Positions 27,986 to 37,333 are shown, numbered from the stretch's first letter. The stretch: 64,000 bases of DNA from Aeromonas fluvialis (GCF_000819885.1 NZ_CDBO01000068.1:35878-99877); one strand, 5' to 3'. The notes: generated by a model not told the origin, from the sequence alone. A program made the numbers and translations.

Positions 27986-29358
27986 CAGACTGTGGCGCGA
28001 GCGACCGCCAGTTGACGTTCTATATCAGCAAAATCGGGGCGATCTGCGGGGAATTCGGAGAGACAGGCCGCTTTGAGCTGATGCAACCTATCCAGCTGTG
28101 AGCCTTGCGTATCGCAATGGGCCAGCAGCTCCTCCAGCAGGCAACCAAAGGCGCGCACTTCCAGTCGTTCAAGGCCCACGGCCCGCTCGCGATCGCTGCG
28201 GTTATACAAGGACGCTGCACCAAAATCCCCCAGCAAGGCGCGAGCCGGCGCGTCAGTCCCGCGGGCAAACAAAATATTGTGGCCGTAGAGATCCCCGTGC
28301 ATGATGCCGGCGCGGTGCAGATGACCCGCTACCGAGGCGATGCTGTGGGCCATCGCCAGCGCATCCGGCACACTCAGACGCAGCCCCTCGGGATAGACAT
28401 CCCGGGTGCAGGAGTTCAGGCTCGGCGGCCCGGCCAGATTGGCAAAAGCCGGGTCGATCAGCTCCATCACCAGTGCTGGAATGCCGGAGGGGTGATCCGC
28501 CACCTTCCCCATCACCTTGATAAGGTTGGGGTGGCTGCCAGCCGCCAGCGACGCCGCCATCTCGCAGCGGGGCAGCCCATCGCTGGTCACCTCCCCCTTG
28601 AATAGCTTGACCGCCACCTGACTGGCATCGCCTCTGTTGCTCACCTGACTCATGTCATCAGCAACAGGCAGGTCGCCAGCAAGGGTGGCGCGATGGATCA
28701 CGCCGGATGCCCCCTGCCCCAGCAGCTCGCCCAGCGCCAGCGTCTCCCAGACAAAAGGCGTGACATGGACCTCTTCGATGGCCCGCGCCTCCTCCCCTTC
28801 GCTAAAGGGGTTGCCGGAGTAGGCAAGCCAGGCGAGACGCGGCAGAACCAGCAGCCACTCGGGGAAGCGTTCAATGCGGTTGGCGGCGATACGCAGCAGC
28901 TCCAGACGGCGGCAATTGGCAAGGCTTGCCGGCAGCTCGCGCAGGCGGTTGCCCGCCAGCATCAGTTTTTGCAGGCCGTCACACTGGCCCAATTCATCCG
29001 GCAACTGTTCCACCGCGTTATCGGTCAGGATCAACCAGCGCAGCCCGGCAGGCAGCGCCCTGGCCGAGACGGTGGCAATCCGGTTGGCCTTGAAGCCCAC
29101 AATGGTGAGTGCCGGGCAGCGCCCTAGCACCTCAGGCAGTTCGGTAAAGCGGTTCTCGGAGCAGAAGATGATGCGCAGGTTGCGAAACCCGGCCAGCTCG
29201 TCAGGGAGTGTGCTTAGCTGGTTGCCGGTGAGATCCAGCACCTCCAGCGTCTCTTTCAGGCTCAAAATCTCGTGGGGGAAAACCGCGAGGTTTTCAGAGA
29301 GTTTCAAATGGCGGGCACCGCACAGTTCACCTGCGCGCAGCTGTTCCAGAGTATGCAT
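27985..29358 (-). CDS. Leucine-rich repeat protein with C-terminal Ser/Thr kinase domain
   Basis: A 457-residue cytosolic fusion. Residues about 15-185 form roughly seven leucine-rich repeats with the L-x-x-L-P-x-x-L pattern (LDLTGNQLSTLPDELAG, LMLAGNRLRELPASLAN). Residues about 205-455 are a eukaryotic-like kinase: glycine loop LGELLGQGASGVIH, lysine in VAVKLFKGE, catalytic HGDLYGHNILF (HGD instead of HRD) and DFG in LLGDFGAASLY. The key residues for catalysis are present. Substrates are unknown; LRR-kinase fusions of this sort occur in some gammaproteobacteria without established function. A perfect TATAAT lies on the minus strand at 29453-29448, about 90 bases upstream. Confidence 0.88.
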   Translation of the reverse strand: MHTLEQLRAGELCGARHLKLSENLAVFPHEILSLKETLEVLDLTGNQLSTLPDELAGFRNLRIIFCSENRFTELPEVLGRCPALTIVGFKANRIATVSARALPAGLRWLILTDNAVEQLPDELGQCDGLQKLMLAGNRLRELPASLANCRRLELLRIAANRIERFPEWLLVLPRLAWLAYSGNPFSEGEEARAIEEVHVTPFVWETLALGELLGQGASGVIHRATLAGDLPVADDMSQVSNRGDASQVAVKLFKGEVTSDGLPRCEMAASLAAGSHPNLIKVMGKVADHPSGIPALVMELIDPAFANLAGPPSLNSCTRDVYPEGLRLSVPDALAMAHSIASVAGHLHRAGIMHGDLYGHNILFARGTDAPARALLGDFGAASLYNRSDRERAVGLERLEVRAFGCLLEELLAHCDTQGSQLDRLHQLKAACLSEFPADRPDFADIERQLAVARATV

Positions 29359-29582
29359 AACCGTTTCTCAATCCTGATGATCTGCCTGATGGCGCAACGG
29401 CCATCAGCGCACGCCGAACCCGGGGCCGGCGATTTTAAAGGGGGGCATTATAAATAATTCGGGGCACAGATCGCCCCTTGCAGCTTGAAAGGGTGCTGCT
29501 CACGCCACGGGTTTTATCATCAACACCGCGACAAACAAGGGGACCTCTCTTGCACGCCCTCACGACAGAGGGGAATGACTCG

Positions 29583-30374
29583 TTATTTCCGACCACTCCC
29601 CAGCGATTGAATAAACGCCAACGTACGGCGATTAAACTGCTCCGGTTGTTCTACATTGCAGACATGGCCGCACTGCTGGATCACCGCCAGCGAGGAGCTG
29701 GCATCGCGGGCCACCTGTTCGCGTACCGGTGCCAGAAACATATGATCCTCCTCCCCCATCACATAGAGGGTGGGAATGGGCAGGGAGCGTTCGCGGAAGT
29801 AGCGCATCAGCGGGTTGACCTCGGTGGCGAGGCGGAACCAGCGTTTGAACTCTTTCTGGCAGAGCTTGCGGGCCTCACGCACAAAGAGGTTGCGCGACTC
29901 CTGATGGTGCTGGCGCGGCATGATAATGAAGGCAAACAGCCGGTAGAGCCACATATAGGGCAGGATATGCTGGCCGAGTCGGCCCAGCTGTACCAGCACC
30001 CGCGAGCGGATATCGAGCCGCAAAATGGCGCCCCCCAGTACCATACTCTTGACCCGCTCCGGGCAGAGCTCCGCCAGATGGCGAATCAGGATGGTACCAA
30101 GAGAGATGCCGACAAAGTGGGCGCGGCGGATATTGAGATGATCGAGCAGCCGAACGATATCTTCGGTCACTTCCCGAAAGCTGTAGTGGCCCTTGACCAC
30201 CTGTTGCAGCTGGTGGGACTGGCCGTGGCCGCGCAAGTCCAGCAGCAGCACGTTGAAGTGTTCGCGATAGGCACGCAACTGCTTGAACCAGATGGAGGAG
30301 CTGCCACCGGCCCCGTGGACAAACACCACCCAATCCCGCTCGGGACCCAGCTCGAAAGTCTTGTGATACAACAT
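29583..30374 (-). CDS. Alpha/beta hydrolase
   Basis: A 263-residue alpha/beta-hydrolase-fold protein. The oxyanion-hole block VVFVHGAGGSSSIW, the nucleophile elbow GISLGT with Ser91, and the late histidine in QQCGHVCNVEQPEQF are visible, with an Asp candidate in GEEDHMFLAP. No signal peptide. The substrate is unknown; similar sequences are annotated as esterases or C-C hydrolases. Start 30374 (MLYHKTFELGPERDW) was chosen because AGGGAG lies upstream; the frame is open 56 codons further without similarity and would overlap the divergent yjbR promoter region. Confidence 0.88.
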   Translation of the reverse strand: MLYHKTFELGPERDWVVFVHGAGGSSSIWFKQLRAYREHFNVLLLDLRGHGQSHQLQQVVKGHYSFREVTEDIVRLLDHLNIRRAHFVGISLGTILIRHLAELCPERVKSMVLGGAILRLDIRSRVLVQLGRLGQHILPYMWLYRLFAFIIMPRQHHQESRNLFVREARKLCQKEFKRWFRLATEVNPLMRYFRERSLPIPTLYVMGEEDHMFLAPVREQVARDASSSLAVIQQCGHVCNVEQPEQFNRRTLAFIQSLGSGRK

Positions 30375-30492
30375 CCAATAGGCTCCCTTGGTGATGGGGG
30401 GTATACTCGGCAGCGGGCATATTAACAGAACAGACCCGCCGATAGATATGCGCCTGACATGACCCGGATCACCCCTTGCGCGAGAACTCTCC

Positions 30493-30873
30493 ATGGATTT
30501 GACCCGTTTGCGCCACTTTCTGCTGACTCTGCCGGGTGCCACCGAAGATACCCCGTTTGGCCCGGAGATCCTGGTCTACCGCATCGCGGGCAAGATGTTC
30601 GCCCTGGTGGATTGGCAGGCCGAGCCTCTCACCATCAACCTCAAGTGCGAGCCAGAGCTGGCGTTACTGCTGCGCGAGATCCACCCCGAGGTCAAACCGG
30701 GCTGGCATATGAACAAGCTACACTGGAACACAGTGACCCTGAACAGCACCTTGCCGGATGAGCAGTGGCAAGGCTGGGTGCACCACTCCTATGAACAGGT
30801 TGTCGCGGGTCTGCCCAAAGCCAAACGGCCACAGGCGCCGCCCCCTCCCCCCATTGATGATCAGACCCCATGA
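30493..30873 (+). CDS. MmcQ/YjbR family protein
   Basis: A 126-residue protein of the MmcQ/YjbR (CyaY-like fold) family, with the characteristic LPGATEDTPFGPEILVYRIAGKMFAL, then LKCEPELALLLREIHPEVKPGWHMNKLHWNTV. Members are called DNA-binding by structural similarity, but the function is not settled. The C-terminus ends in a proline stretch (APPPPP). Its stop overlaps the following acetyltransferase start (ATGA), so the two are coupled. Divergent from the hydrolase gene. Confidence 0.87.
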   Translation: MDLTRLRHFLLTLPGATEDTPFGPEILVYRIAGKMFALVDWQAEPLTINLKCEPELALLLREIHPEVKPGWHMNKLHWNTVTLNSTLPDEQWQGWVHHSYEQVVAGLPKAKRPQAPPPPPIDDQTP

Positions 30874-31358
30874 TACAACCACTTCACCCACCGCTTTGCA
30901 TTGTCCCACTAAGCGAGGCGCATATCCCCGCCCTCGTGACCCTCTTTGAGCAGGTGGTGCGACGCAGCGGCCCCGAGCACTACAGCGCCGAGCAGGTCGC
31001 GCAGTGGGCCCTCGGCGTCCGCCATCCCGGCTTTATCAGTCAGCTGCGCGAGCACCACGGCTGGGTAGCGGAGATCGCAAATGTTCCCCTCGGTTTTGTC
31101 ACTCTGAGCCCCGATGGCCACCTCAGCCTGCTCTATGTCAGCGCCGACTATCAGCGCCAGGGACTGGGCAATCTGCTGCTCACCACGGCGCTCGCGGGGG
31201 CCAGAGGACTCGGACTGACGCTCATCACCACCGAGGCCAGCGCCTTCAGTTATGAGCTATTTTTACGACATGGCTTTACGTTGACCGGGCTGGAGTGCGT
31301 GGAGCGAGGTGGAGTCCGTTTTACTCGCCATCGCCTGCACTGCAGCTTGCCAAGCTAG
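30870..31358 (+). CDS. GNAT family N-acetyltransferase
   Basis: A 162-residue GNAT acetyltransferase. The acetyl-CoA binding motif A is seen as LLYVSADYQRQGLGNLLLTTAL (R/Q-x-x-G-x-G/A form QRQGLG), preceded by the strand GFVTLSPDGHLSL, and followed by the typical late block SAFSYELFLRHGFTLTGLE. Substrate unknown. The start ATG 30870 overlaps the yjbR-like stop by four bases. Confidence 0.88.
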   Translation: MIQPLHPPLCIVPLSEAHIPALVTLFEQVVRRSGPEHYSAEQVAQWALGVRHPGFISQLREHHGWVAEIANVPLGFVTLSPDGHLSLLYVSADYQRQGLGNLLLTTALAGARGLGLTLITTEASAFSYELFLRHGFTLTGLECVERGGVRFTRHRLHCSLPS

Positions 31359-31415
31359 GGCAAGCCACTAAAATACGCTTAATTTTCGTCTTGTTACTGT
31401 ATTGAGGCAGCAACC

Positions 31416-31751
31416 ATGGTGGTAGAAAGTGAAGGCTATATCTCGCTGATCGAGTATCTGGTGGAGAGTTTGGAATTGTTTGAATCCCAACAGCAGAGCA
31501 ACGGTGAAGAGACCATCGAAGATCTGGTCAGTGGCCGTGTTGCCAGCAACCTGATGGCCATTTGCGAGCAAAACCCCCAGCTCGATCCCAAGGTGCGTTT
31601 CGCCATTATGCAGGAGGCCGACGCCGTGGTCGCCGATCTGGAAGAGGTGCTCTCCGCCGTCTGGCTGCGCGCCCCGACCACGGAACAGAAAACCTTCCTC
31701 ATCGAGTTTATTGACCTGATCAAGAACCTGTTCGACAGCGTCATCGGCTGA
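31416..31751 (+). CDS. Small acidic protein, DUF3802-like
   Basis: A 111-residue, acidic, helix-rich protein beginning MVVESEGYISLIEYLVESLELF and ending FIDLIKNLFDSVIG. It resembles the DUF3802 family of Vibrio, Shewanella and Aeromonas from memory; function unknown. The ATG lies 57 bases after the acetyltransferase stop and may belong to the same transcript. No signal peptide, membrane segment or metal motif is visible. Confidence 0.6.
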   Translation: MVVESEGYISLIEYLVESLELFESQQQSNGEETIEDLVSGRVASNLMAICEQNPQLDPKVRFAIMQEADAVVADLEEVLSAVWLRAPTTEQKTFLIEFIDLIKNLFDSVIG

Positions 31752-32011
31752 TCTGCCGTCCAGCTCTCCCGCCCAGCGCAAGATTACAAAAACGCAGAAA
31801 GGAAAAGGGCCGCCTTGGTGGGCAGCCCTGCTTGCTATCATTTTCAATCCACCCATGGGTTCATTCATGGGGTGGCTTTCAAGGCAACAAATGTGTCTGG
31901 ACTTTGCATCCGATCCCTGGACGCTACCTAGTTAGTCCCGACTGGTCGTAATAAGTTCCCTCCTCCGACCATTTATTTTCACTTTTATTAAGAAATCGAC
32001 TATAAACCTGT
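31752..32011. other. Convergent intergenic region with inverted repeats
   Basis: Between the DUF3802-like gene and msrA lie three inverted repeats: GGGCCGCC/GGGCAGCCC (about 31807-31829; on the minus strand followed by TTTTCCTTTC), CCACCCATG/CATGGGGTGG (about 31850-31877), and TGGTCG/CGACCA (31943-31971, followed on the plus strand by TTTATTTTC). The outer two look like weak terminators in opposite directions. Confidence 0.4.
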
Positions 32012-32644
32012 TCAGCGGTTCAGGCTGGGCGGCAAACAGACTCCAATACCACCCAGCCCGCAGTAACCATCCGGGTTCTTCTCCAGATATTGCTGATGGT
32101 AATCCTCGGCATAGTAGAAAGGCGCCAGCGGCAGAATGCGGGTGGTAATGGCACGACTGTCGCCGCTCGCCGCCATCGCCTGCTGATAGGCCGCCATGCT
32201 CTGCTGGGCAATGATCTGCTGACTCTCGTCGCCATAGAAGATCACCGAGCGGTACTGGGTGCCCAAATCCCCCCCTTGCCGCATCCCCTGCGCCGGATCA
32301 TGGTTCTCCCAGAACAGTCTGAGCAGCTCGCCGTAGCTGATCACCGCCGGATCAAACACCACCTGCACCGTCTCGGCATGGCCGGTCAGCCCGCTGCACA
32401 CCTCTTTGTAGGTGGGATTCTGGGTCACACCGCCCTGATAACCGGCCGCGGTGGAGTAGACGCCCGGCTGCTGCCAGAACAGGCGCTCTACCCCCCAGAA
32501 ACAGCCCATGCCAAACCAGGCCACCGCCATCCCTTCCGGCCAGGGGCCCTGGGTCGGGATGCCATTCACCGCATGCTGCTGACCAATCACCATCGCTTCG
32601 CGTCGTCCCGGCAGGGCATCTGCCGGTGAAATAATCTGTTCCAT
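32012..32644 (-). CDS. msrA: MsrA, peptide methionine-S-sulfoxide reductase
   Basis: Repairs S-methionine sulfoxide in proteins using thioredoxin. The 210-residue product carries the catalytic GCFWG at residues 47-51 (nucleophile Cys48), the typical STAAGYQGG and [14 protein letters not shown] blocks, and resolving cysteines at 195 and 203 near the C-terminus ([12 protein letters not shown]). The N-terminal 40 residues before the catalytic motif match the E. coli-type long form. Single gene on the minus strand. Confidence 0.97.
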   Translation of the reverse strand: MEQIISPADALPGRREAMVIGQQHAVNGIPTQGPWPEGMAVAWFGMGCFWGVERLFWQQPGVYSTAAGYQGGVTQNPTYKEVCSGLTGHAETVQVVFDPAVISYGELLRLFWENHDPAQGMRQGGDLGTQYRSVIFYGDESQQIIAQQSMAAYQQAMAASGDSRAITTRILPLAPFYYAEDYHQQYLEKNPDGYCGLGGIGVCLPPSLNR

Positions 32645-32835
32645 GAATTTTGTCCTTGTATAAAACCCTGTGAAATCACACAGCTGACGAAAAGGAGCAT
32701 CGAAGATAGCAGTTTATCGCGCCGGATCAACCGGCAGGCCCCTCCCCGCTCGCCCCAGCGGCCATCTGCGCTTCCTGCCACCTGTTCCCGATCCGTACGG
32801 CCAAGCCGCCTCTACTAGACCAGAAACAGCCAAAA

Positions 32836-32876
32836 TCAATATTTAGTCTTGATTTGTGAATTAATTTTCATATATT
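32836..32876 (+). promoter_or_regulatory. argA promoter with ARG boxes
   Basis: TTGATT (32849-32854), a 16-base spacer and TATATT (32871-32876) form a sigma-70 promoter. The spacer is filled by TGAATTAATTTTCA (32857-32870), a good half-pair ARG box, and a weaker one (TCAATATTTAGTCT, 32836-32849) lies one turn upstream, giving the usual tandem 18-base boxes 3 bases apart. ArgR-arginine bound here would block RNA polymerase. Confidence 0.75.
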
Positions 32877-32912
32877 GAGCCAATCGCTGTTTTTTTATGG
32901 AAGAAATATCAA

Positions 32913-34241
32913 GTGCGTGAACGCGAACCCAGTCTGGTCAATGCCTTCCGGCAATCCACCCCCTATGTCAATGTGCATCGGGGTGCCACCTTTGTGCTGA
33001 TGATGGGGGGAGAAGCCATCTGCCACCCCAACTTCGCCAATATCGTCAGCGATATCGCTCTGCTGCAGACACTGGGCATACGCCTGGTGCTGGTATTTGG
33101 TTCACGTCCGCAAAATGATGAGGCGCTGGCCCGCGCCGGCATCGAGGCCCAGTACCACAAGCGGATCCGGGTCACCGATGACGAGAGTTTTACCGTCATC
33201 AAACAGGTGTGTGGCGGCCTGCAATATGACATCACCGCCCAGCTCTCCATGGGGCTCGCCAACACCCCGATGCAGGGGGCGCGGATCAGCGTGGTGAGCG
33301 GCAACTTCGTCACCGCCCAGCCGCTGGGGGTGGATGATGGCATCGACTTTTACCACAGCGGCCGGGTGCGCCGCATCGACGTGGAGGGGATCACTCGCCA
33401 GCTCGACCAGAAGAGTCTGGTGCTCATCTCCCCCATCGGCTGCTCGGTTACCGGCGAGAGCTTTAACCTCAGCTCCGAAGAGGTGGCCCGCCGGGTGGCG
33501 GTCGATCTCAAGGCGGACAAGCTCATCTGCTTTAGTAGCACCCAGGGGGTGATGGACAGGCGCGGTGAAGCCATCTCCGAGCTCTTCCCCGAGCAGGCCG
33601 AAGAGCTGCTGGTGGAGCTGGAGCAGGCAGGCGAAGAGATGTCCGGCACCGCCCGCTATCTGCGCGCGGCGATCGCCTCTTGCCGTGGCGGGGTGCCCCG
33701 CTCCCATCTGGTGAGCTATCAGGATGACGGTGCCATGCTGCAAGAGCTGTTCAGTCGCGACGGCCTCGGCACCCAGATCGTGCGGGAAAGCGCAGAGCAG
33801 GCCCGCGCCGCTACCATCGAGGATATCGGCGGCATTCTGGATCTTATTCGTCCGCTGGAGGAGGAAGGGATCCTGGTGCGCCGCTCCCGCGAGCAGCTGG
33901 AGATGGAGATCGACAAGTTCACCATTATCGAGCGCGATGGCCTCATCATTGGCTGCGCGGCGCTTTACTGCTTTATGGAAGAGGCGATGGCGGAGATGGC
34001 CTGCGTCGCCATCCACCCCGACTACCGCAACTCCAACCGGGGGGATCAGCTGGTGGCCAAGGTAGCCGAGCGGGCCAAGCGGCTCGGCATCCGTCGCCTG
34101 TTCGTGCTCACCACCCGCTCCCTCCACTGGTTCCGGGAGCGGGGCTTCGATCCGTTGGAAGTGGAAGATCTGCCGGTGGCGCGCCAGCGTCTCTACAATT
34201 GGCAGCGTCGTTCCAAGGTTTTGTCAAAGACAATCGCCTAA
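32913..34241 (+). CDS. argA: N-acetylglutamate synthase ArgA
   Basis: First enzyme of arginine biosynthesis, acetylating glutamate with acetyl-CoA. It has 442 residues: an N-terminal amino-acid-kinase domain that binds arginine for feedback inhibition ([41 protein letters not shown]) and a C-terminal GNAT domain (about 295-430; [37 protein letters not shown]). The start is GTG 32913, giving [24 protein letters not shown], which aligns with E. coli. It is preceded by a promoter overlapping ARG boxes. No clear terminator follows; the lysC promoter lies 55 bases downstream. Confidence 0.96.
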   Translation: MREREPSLVNAFRQSTPYVNVHRGATFVLMMGGEAICHPNFANIVSDIALLQTLGIRLVLVFGSRPQNDEALARAGIEAQYHKRIRVTDDESFTVIKQVCGGLQYDITAQLSMGLANTPMQGARISVVSGNFVTAQPLGVDDGIDFYHSGRVRRIDVEGITRQLDQKSLVLISPIGCSVTGESFNLSSEEVARRVAVDLKADKLICFSSTQGVMDRRGEAISELFPEQAEELLVELEQAGEEMSGTARYLRAAIASCRGGVPRSHLVSYQDDGAMLQELFSRDGLGTQIVRESAEQARAATIEDIGGILDLIRPLEEEGILVRRSREQLEMEIDKFTIIERDGLIIGCAALYCFMEEAMAEMACVAIHPDYRNSNRGDQLVAKVAERAKRLGIRRLFVLTTRSLHWFRERGFDPLEVEDLPVARQRLYNWQRRSKVLSKTIA

Positions 34242-34295
34242 GCCATTGATTCTGCGTCGAGTTATCCGAAAATTTGAACTTTTTCACAAACTCGA

Positions 34296-34324
34296 TTGAC
34301 AATGCAATCCAACGCAGGTTATTT
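34296..34324 (+). promoter_or_regulatory. lysC promoter
   Basis: A perfect TTGACA (34296-34301), a 17-base spacer and TTATTT (34319-34324), followed by the lysine riboswitch leader. Confidence 0.7.
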
Positions 34325-34330
34325 CTAACT

Positions 34331-34570
34331 GCACTCCACCGCCCTGGTGGAGCCAGAAGAGGAGCGCTGCCCAGGCAGCCCAAGGGAGGACGCCAGCGTC
34401 CGGTGAACTTGGGTCAGGGGGAGCAGCGCCGAGACGAGTGAGGAAACTGGTGACCTCAACGTCGGCTGCGGGGGCTGAATCCCCCGGGTTGTCATCGGTA
34501 GTGATCATCCCCCACCGTGCCCTGTAAGGGGCGGTACGGGATGGGCTCTGCAGGTGGAGTGCTTCTGGCC
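34331..34570 (+). ncRNA. Lysine riboswitch (L-box) upstream of lysC
   Basis: The 420-base leader of lysC contains the L-box aptamer. P1 is a perfect 8-bp helix (GCCAGAAG 34352-34359 with CTTCTGGC 34562-34569), and between them lie the conserved GAGGAGCGCTGCCCA, GGGAGGACGCCAG, CGCCGAGACGAGTG and GGGGGCTGAATCCCCCGGGTTGTC blocks in the same order as in the E. coli lysC leader. A separate perfect 10-base complement, GCACTCCACC (34331-34340) with GGTGGAGTGC (34553-34562), could form an alternative pairing that excludes P1. No intrinsic terminator follows; a CCTCCTCCT tract (34603-34611) can pair with the AGGAG ribosome-binding site, suggesting control of translation as in E. coli. Confidence 0.93.
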
Positions 34571-34662
34571 GGGATAGCTTCGTTCATTCCTGCCATTTTT
34601 AGCCTCCTCCTCTCTTTTTTGCCCGACGGAACCGGAAACTTAAATTAAGACAGGAGTAAGCA

Positions 34663-36015
34663 ATGAGCCCGATCAATGTCGCCAAGTTTGGCGGAACCAG
34701 TGTCGCCAACGCCGCGGCCATGAATCACTGTGCCGATATCGTACTGGCCAATCCCGCCACCCGGGTAGTGGTACTCAGTGCCAGCGCCGGTGTCACCAAC
34801 CTGCTGGTCGCCCTGGCACAAGGGGAACTGAACGAAGCGGACCGCGATGAGCAGTTGGCCAAACTGGCCGGGATCCAGCAGGCCATTCTGGCCGATCTCG
34901 GCAACCCTAGCGATGTGAGCGCCCTCATTCATGACCAGCTGGGCGAAATCCGACTCATGGCCCAGCAAGCCCATCAGCGTACTGATGCAGAGCTGGCCGA
35001 TCGCCTCATCGCCTGTGGCGAGCTGATGTCTACCCGCCTATTTACCGAGCTGCTGCGCCAGCGCGGCGTCAAGGCCCACTGGCAGGATGTGCGTCAGCTG
35101 ATGCGCACCGACAGCCGCTTTGGCAAGGCCACCGTCGATCTGGCCACCACCCGTACCCTCTGCCAACAGACGCTGGGCCCGCAGTTGGGCGACAGCCTCA
35201 TCATTACCCAGGGCTTTATCGGTGCCGATGGCGATGGCCGCACCACCACGCTGGGGCGCGGCGGCTCTGACTACAGCGCAGCCCTCTTGGCCGAAGCCCT
35301 TGATGCCGCCAGTATCGAGATCTGGACCGATGTGCCCGGTATCTACACCACGGATCCGCGCCTCGTCACCCGCGCCCGCCCCATTCCCGAAATCAGCTTT
35401 GTCGAGGCGGCCGAAATGGCCACCTTCGGCGCCAAGGTGCTGCACCCCGCCACCTTGCAACCGGCGGTGCGCCAGAATATTCCGGTGTTTGTCGGCTCCG
35501 CCAGGGATCCCGCCGCTGGGGGCACCTGGATCCGCGCCAGCACCGATTCAAGCCCGCTGTTTCGCGCCGTCGCCCTGCGCCGCCAGCAGGTGCTGGTGAC
35601 CCTGCACAGCCTCAACATGTTCCACGCCTACGGCTTTCTGGCCGAAGTGTTCGGCATTCTGGCCCGTCACCGCATCTCGGTCGACCTCATCACCACATCG
35701 GAGGTGAGCGTGTCGCTAACCCTGGATCACACCGGCAGCCAGAGCAACGGCGAACCGATCCTGAGCGACAAGGTGCTGGCCGAGCTGGGGCAGCTTTGCA
35801 AGGTGGAGGTGGAAACCGGTCTGGCACTGGTGGCGCTCATCGGCAACCGGATGAGCGAAGTGAACGGGGTGGGCAGTCAGGTCTTTGACGCCCTGCGCGA
35901 GCACAACATCCGGATGATCTGCTACGGCGCCAGCGCCCATAACCTCTGCTTTCTGGTCAAGGAGAGCGAAGCGGGCAATATCGTCAATCGCCTCCATCAG
36001 GAGCTGCTGGACTGA
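34663..36015 (+). CDS. lysC: Lysine-sensitive aspartokinase III
   Basis: Phosphorylates aspartate, the first step to lysine, threonine and methionine. The 450-residue monofunctional enzyme has the KFGGTS motif at residues 8-13, the LGRGGSDYSAALLAEAL block, the IWTDVPGIYTTDPR active-site segment and tandem ACT domains from about residue 300 that bind lysine. No homoserine dehydrogenase domain is attached, which with the riboswitch identifies it as the LysC isozyme. The ATG follows an AGGAG site by six bases. Confidence 0.97.
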   Translation: MSPINVAKFGGTSVANAAAMNHCADIVLANPATRVVVLSASAGVTNLLVALAQGELNEADRDEQLAKLAGIQQAILADLGNPSDVSALIHDQLGEIRLMAQQAHQRTDAELADRLIACGELMSTRLFTELLRQRGVKAHWQDVRQLMRTDSRFGKATVDLATTRTLCQQTLGPQLGDSLIITQGFIGADGDGRTTTLGRGGSDYSAALLAEALDAASIEIWTDVPGIYTTDPRLVTRARPIPEISFVEAAEMATFGAKVLHPATLQPAVRQNIPVFVGSARDPAAGGTWIRASTDSSPLFRAVALRRQQVLVTLHSLNMFHAYGFLAEVFGILARHRISVDLITTSEVSVSLTLDHTGSQSNGEPILSDKVLAELGQLCKVEVETGLALVALIGNRMSEVNGVGSQVFDALREHNIRMICYGASAHNLCFLVKESEAGNIVNRLHQELLD

Positions 36016-36044
36016 CCCTCACCACGAGGCAATTCCGGCCATGC

Positions 36045-36076
36045 AACAGGGCGCCTACAAGGCGCCCTGTTTATTT
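36045..36076 (+). terminator. Intrinsic terminator of lysC
   Basis: An 11-bp perfect stem (36045-36055 with 36061-36071, AACAGGGCGCC) with a 5-base loop followed by TTTATTTG. Confidence 0.88.
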
Positions 36077-36097
36077 GTGTTCCGCTGAGGAGTTGGC

Positions 36098-37183
36098 TCA
36101 GGCAAGGCTGGTGGCGGGCAGCTGGCAGGCCACCGCCTCCCGGCGCAACTGTTGCAAACGGGCCAGCAGCCCGGTCTGGCCCAGCTCCGTCTCCTGTGGC
36201 GACAGATGATCCACCAGCAGCGGATAGTGATCCGTCACCGCCTGCTCCAGCCAGTCGAGGCGACGCAGGGTGAGCGGACCGCAGCTCTGGCCGCTCAGAT
36301 CATCGGCCACATCGAGCCGGTGGCTACGATACATGTCCCGCCACCAGTTGGCGGCCAACGCGTCATCCGTTGCCAGTGCGGCGCGCCACTCCCCCTGCAG
36401 GGCGTATAAACGGGCCAGCACAGGGGCTCTGGCCCCTTCCCGTATCAGGTGTTGGATCTCCCGTTTGACCCACTTGAGGCAGAGTTCGCGCCAGTAGCGA
36501 AATGGCGGCAAGGGATCGGCTTCATCGAGCCAGAGCCCTGACAGGGTGCGGGTCTCCAACCGCTCCGGCACATGGAACTGCGGGTCGACCAGTCCGTTGG
36601 AGTTGTATTCAAAGCGGGGATCGAAGGTCCACATGTAGCCAAAGTCGAACGCGCTGATCTGCTCGCCGTCATCGAGCAGGTTGCCCGGACTCGGATCCCA
36701 GTCAAACCAGCCCCAGCGGGCCAGCTCTCCCTGCACCTCCAGCATCTGGGCCAGATTGCGCTCGTTGAGCTGATGGACCGGCACGCCCCGCAACCAGGGG
36801 GAGACCAGCACCCCGGCCCGCGCCGAGCCGAAGCTGGTGCAGACCACGTGGGAGAGGATGGTGGGGTGCAGCTCGCGCAGCGCCTCGATTTCACGCCGAC
36901 GCTCCAGTTCGGTCAGAAAGGCAGTCTTGCCATCGAGGTTGGCCACCAGCGAATCCTGACGCCGCCGCTTGAGGCACCAGTGATGCCCCTCCACCTTGAG
37001 GTGAAACACCTCGGCGGTGAGGCCGTGGCGATAAACCTTGACCACCGCCGGATGACTATCCTGCAGTTTGACCAACTGGGCCAACGGCAGCGGGCAGTCA
37101 CGCTCGCGTCCGATCCGGATCTCTTCCTTGCTCTCCAGCATGCGCAGCAATCTGGCCTGACGCGCCATCACCTTAGGATTCAT
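36098..37183 (-). CDS. Kinase-like protein (LPS/aminoglycoside kinase fold)
   Basis: A 361-residue cytosolic protein with a small-molecule kinase fold: WCLKRRRQDSLV as the phosphate-anchoring lysine region, then a catalytic loop FDWDPSPGNLL (Asp and Asn spaced as in LPS and choline kinases), and DFG-like ISAFDFGYMW. It resembles heptose kinases of the WaaP/WaaY type in motif spacing, but overall similarity is not enough to name the substrate. The C-terminal third is helical. Start 37183 (MNPKVMARQARLL) has a strong GGGAGG site upstream; an upstream in-frame ATG at 37279 would add a hydrophobic stretch and is disfavoured. Divergent from the LtaS-like gene, with a PmrA-type box between. Confidence 0.7.
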   Translation of the reverse strand: MNPKVMARQARLLRMLESKEEIRIGRERDCPLPLAQLVKLQDSHPAVVKVYRHGLTAEVFHLKVEGHHWCLKRRRQDSLVANLDGKTAFLTELERRREIEALRELHPTILSHVVCTSFGSARAGVLVSPWLRGVPVHQLNERNLAQMLEVQGELARWGWFDWDPSPGNLLDDGEQISAFDFGYMWTFDPRFEYNSNGLVDPQFHVPERLETRTLSGLWLDEADPLPPFRYWRELCLKWVKREIQHLIREGARAPVLARLYALQGEWRAALATDDALAANWWRDMYRSHRLDVADDLSGQSCGPLTLRRLDWLEQAVTDHYPLLVDHLSPQETELGQTGLLARLQQLRREAVACQLPATSLA

Positions 37184-37333
37184 ACATACACCTCCCGTCG
37201 CTATTGAGAGACTAAACAGCCCCCCCCCTCCCAGGCCAGCGGCAAAACACCATGATGATGCTTTCATCACATATTCCATGTCACCCCTCGACCGGGATCA
37301 CAATTTGCAAGGCTGAACCGTAACCAAATATTC

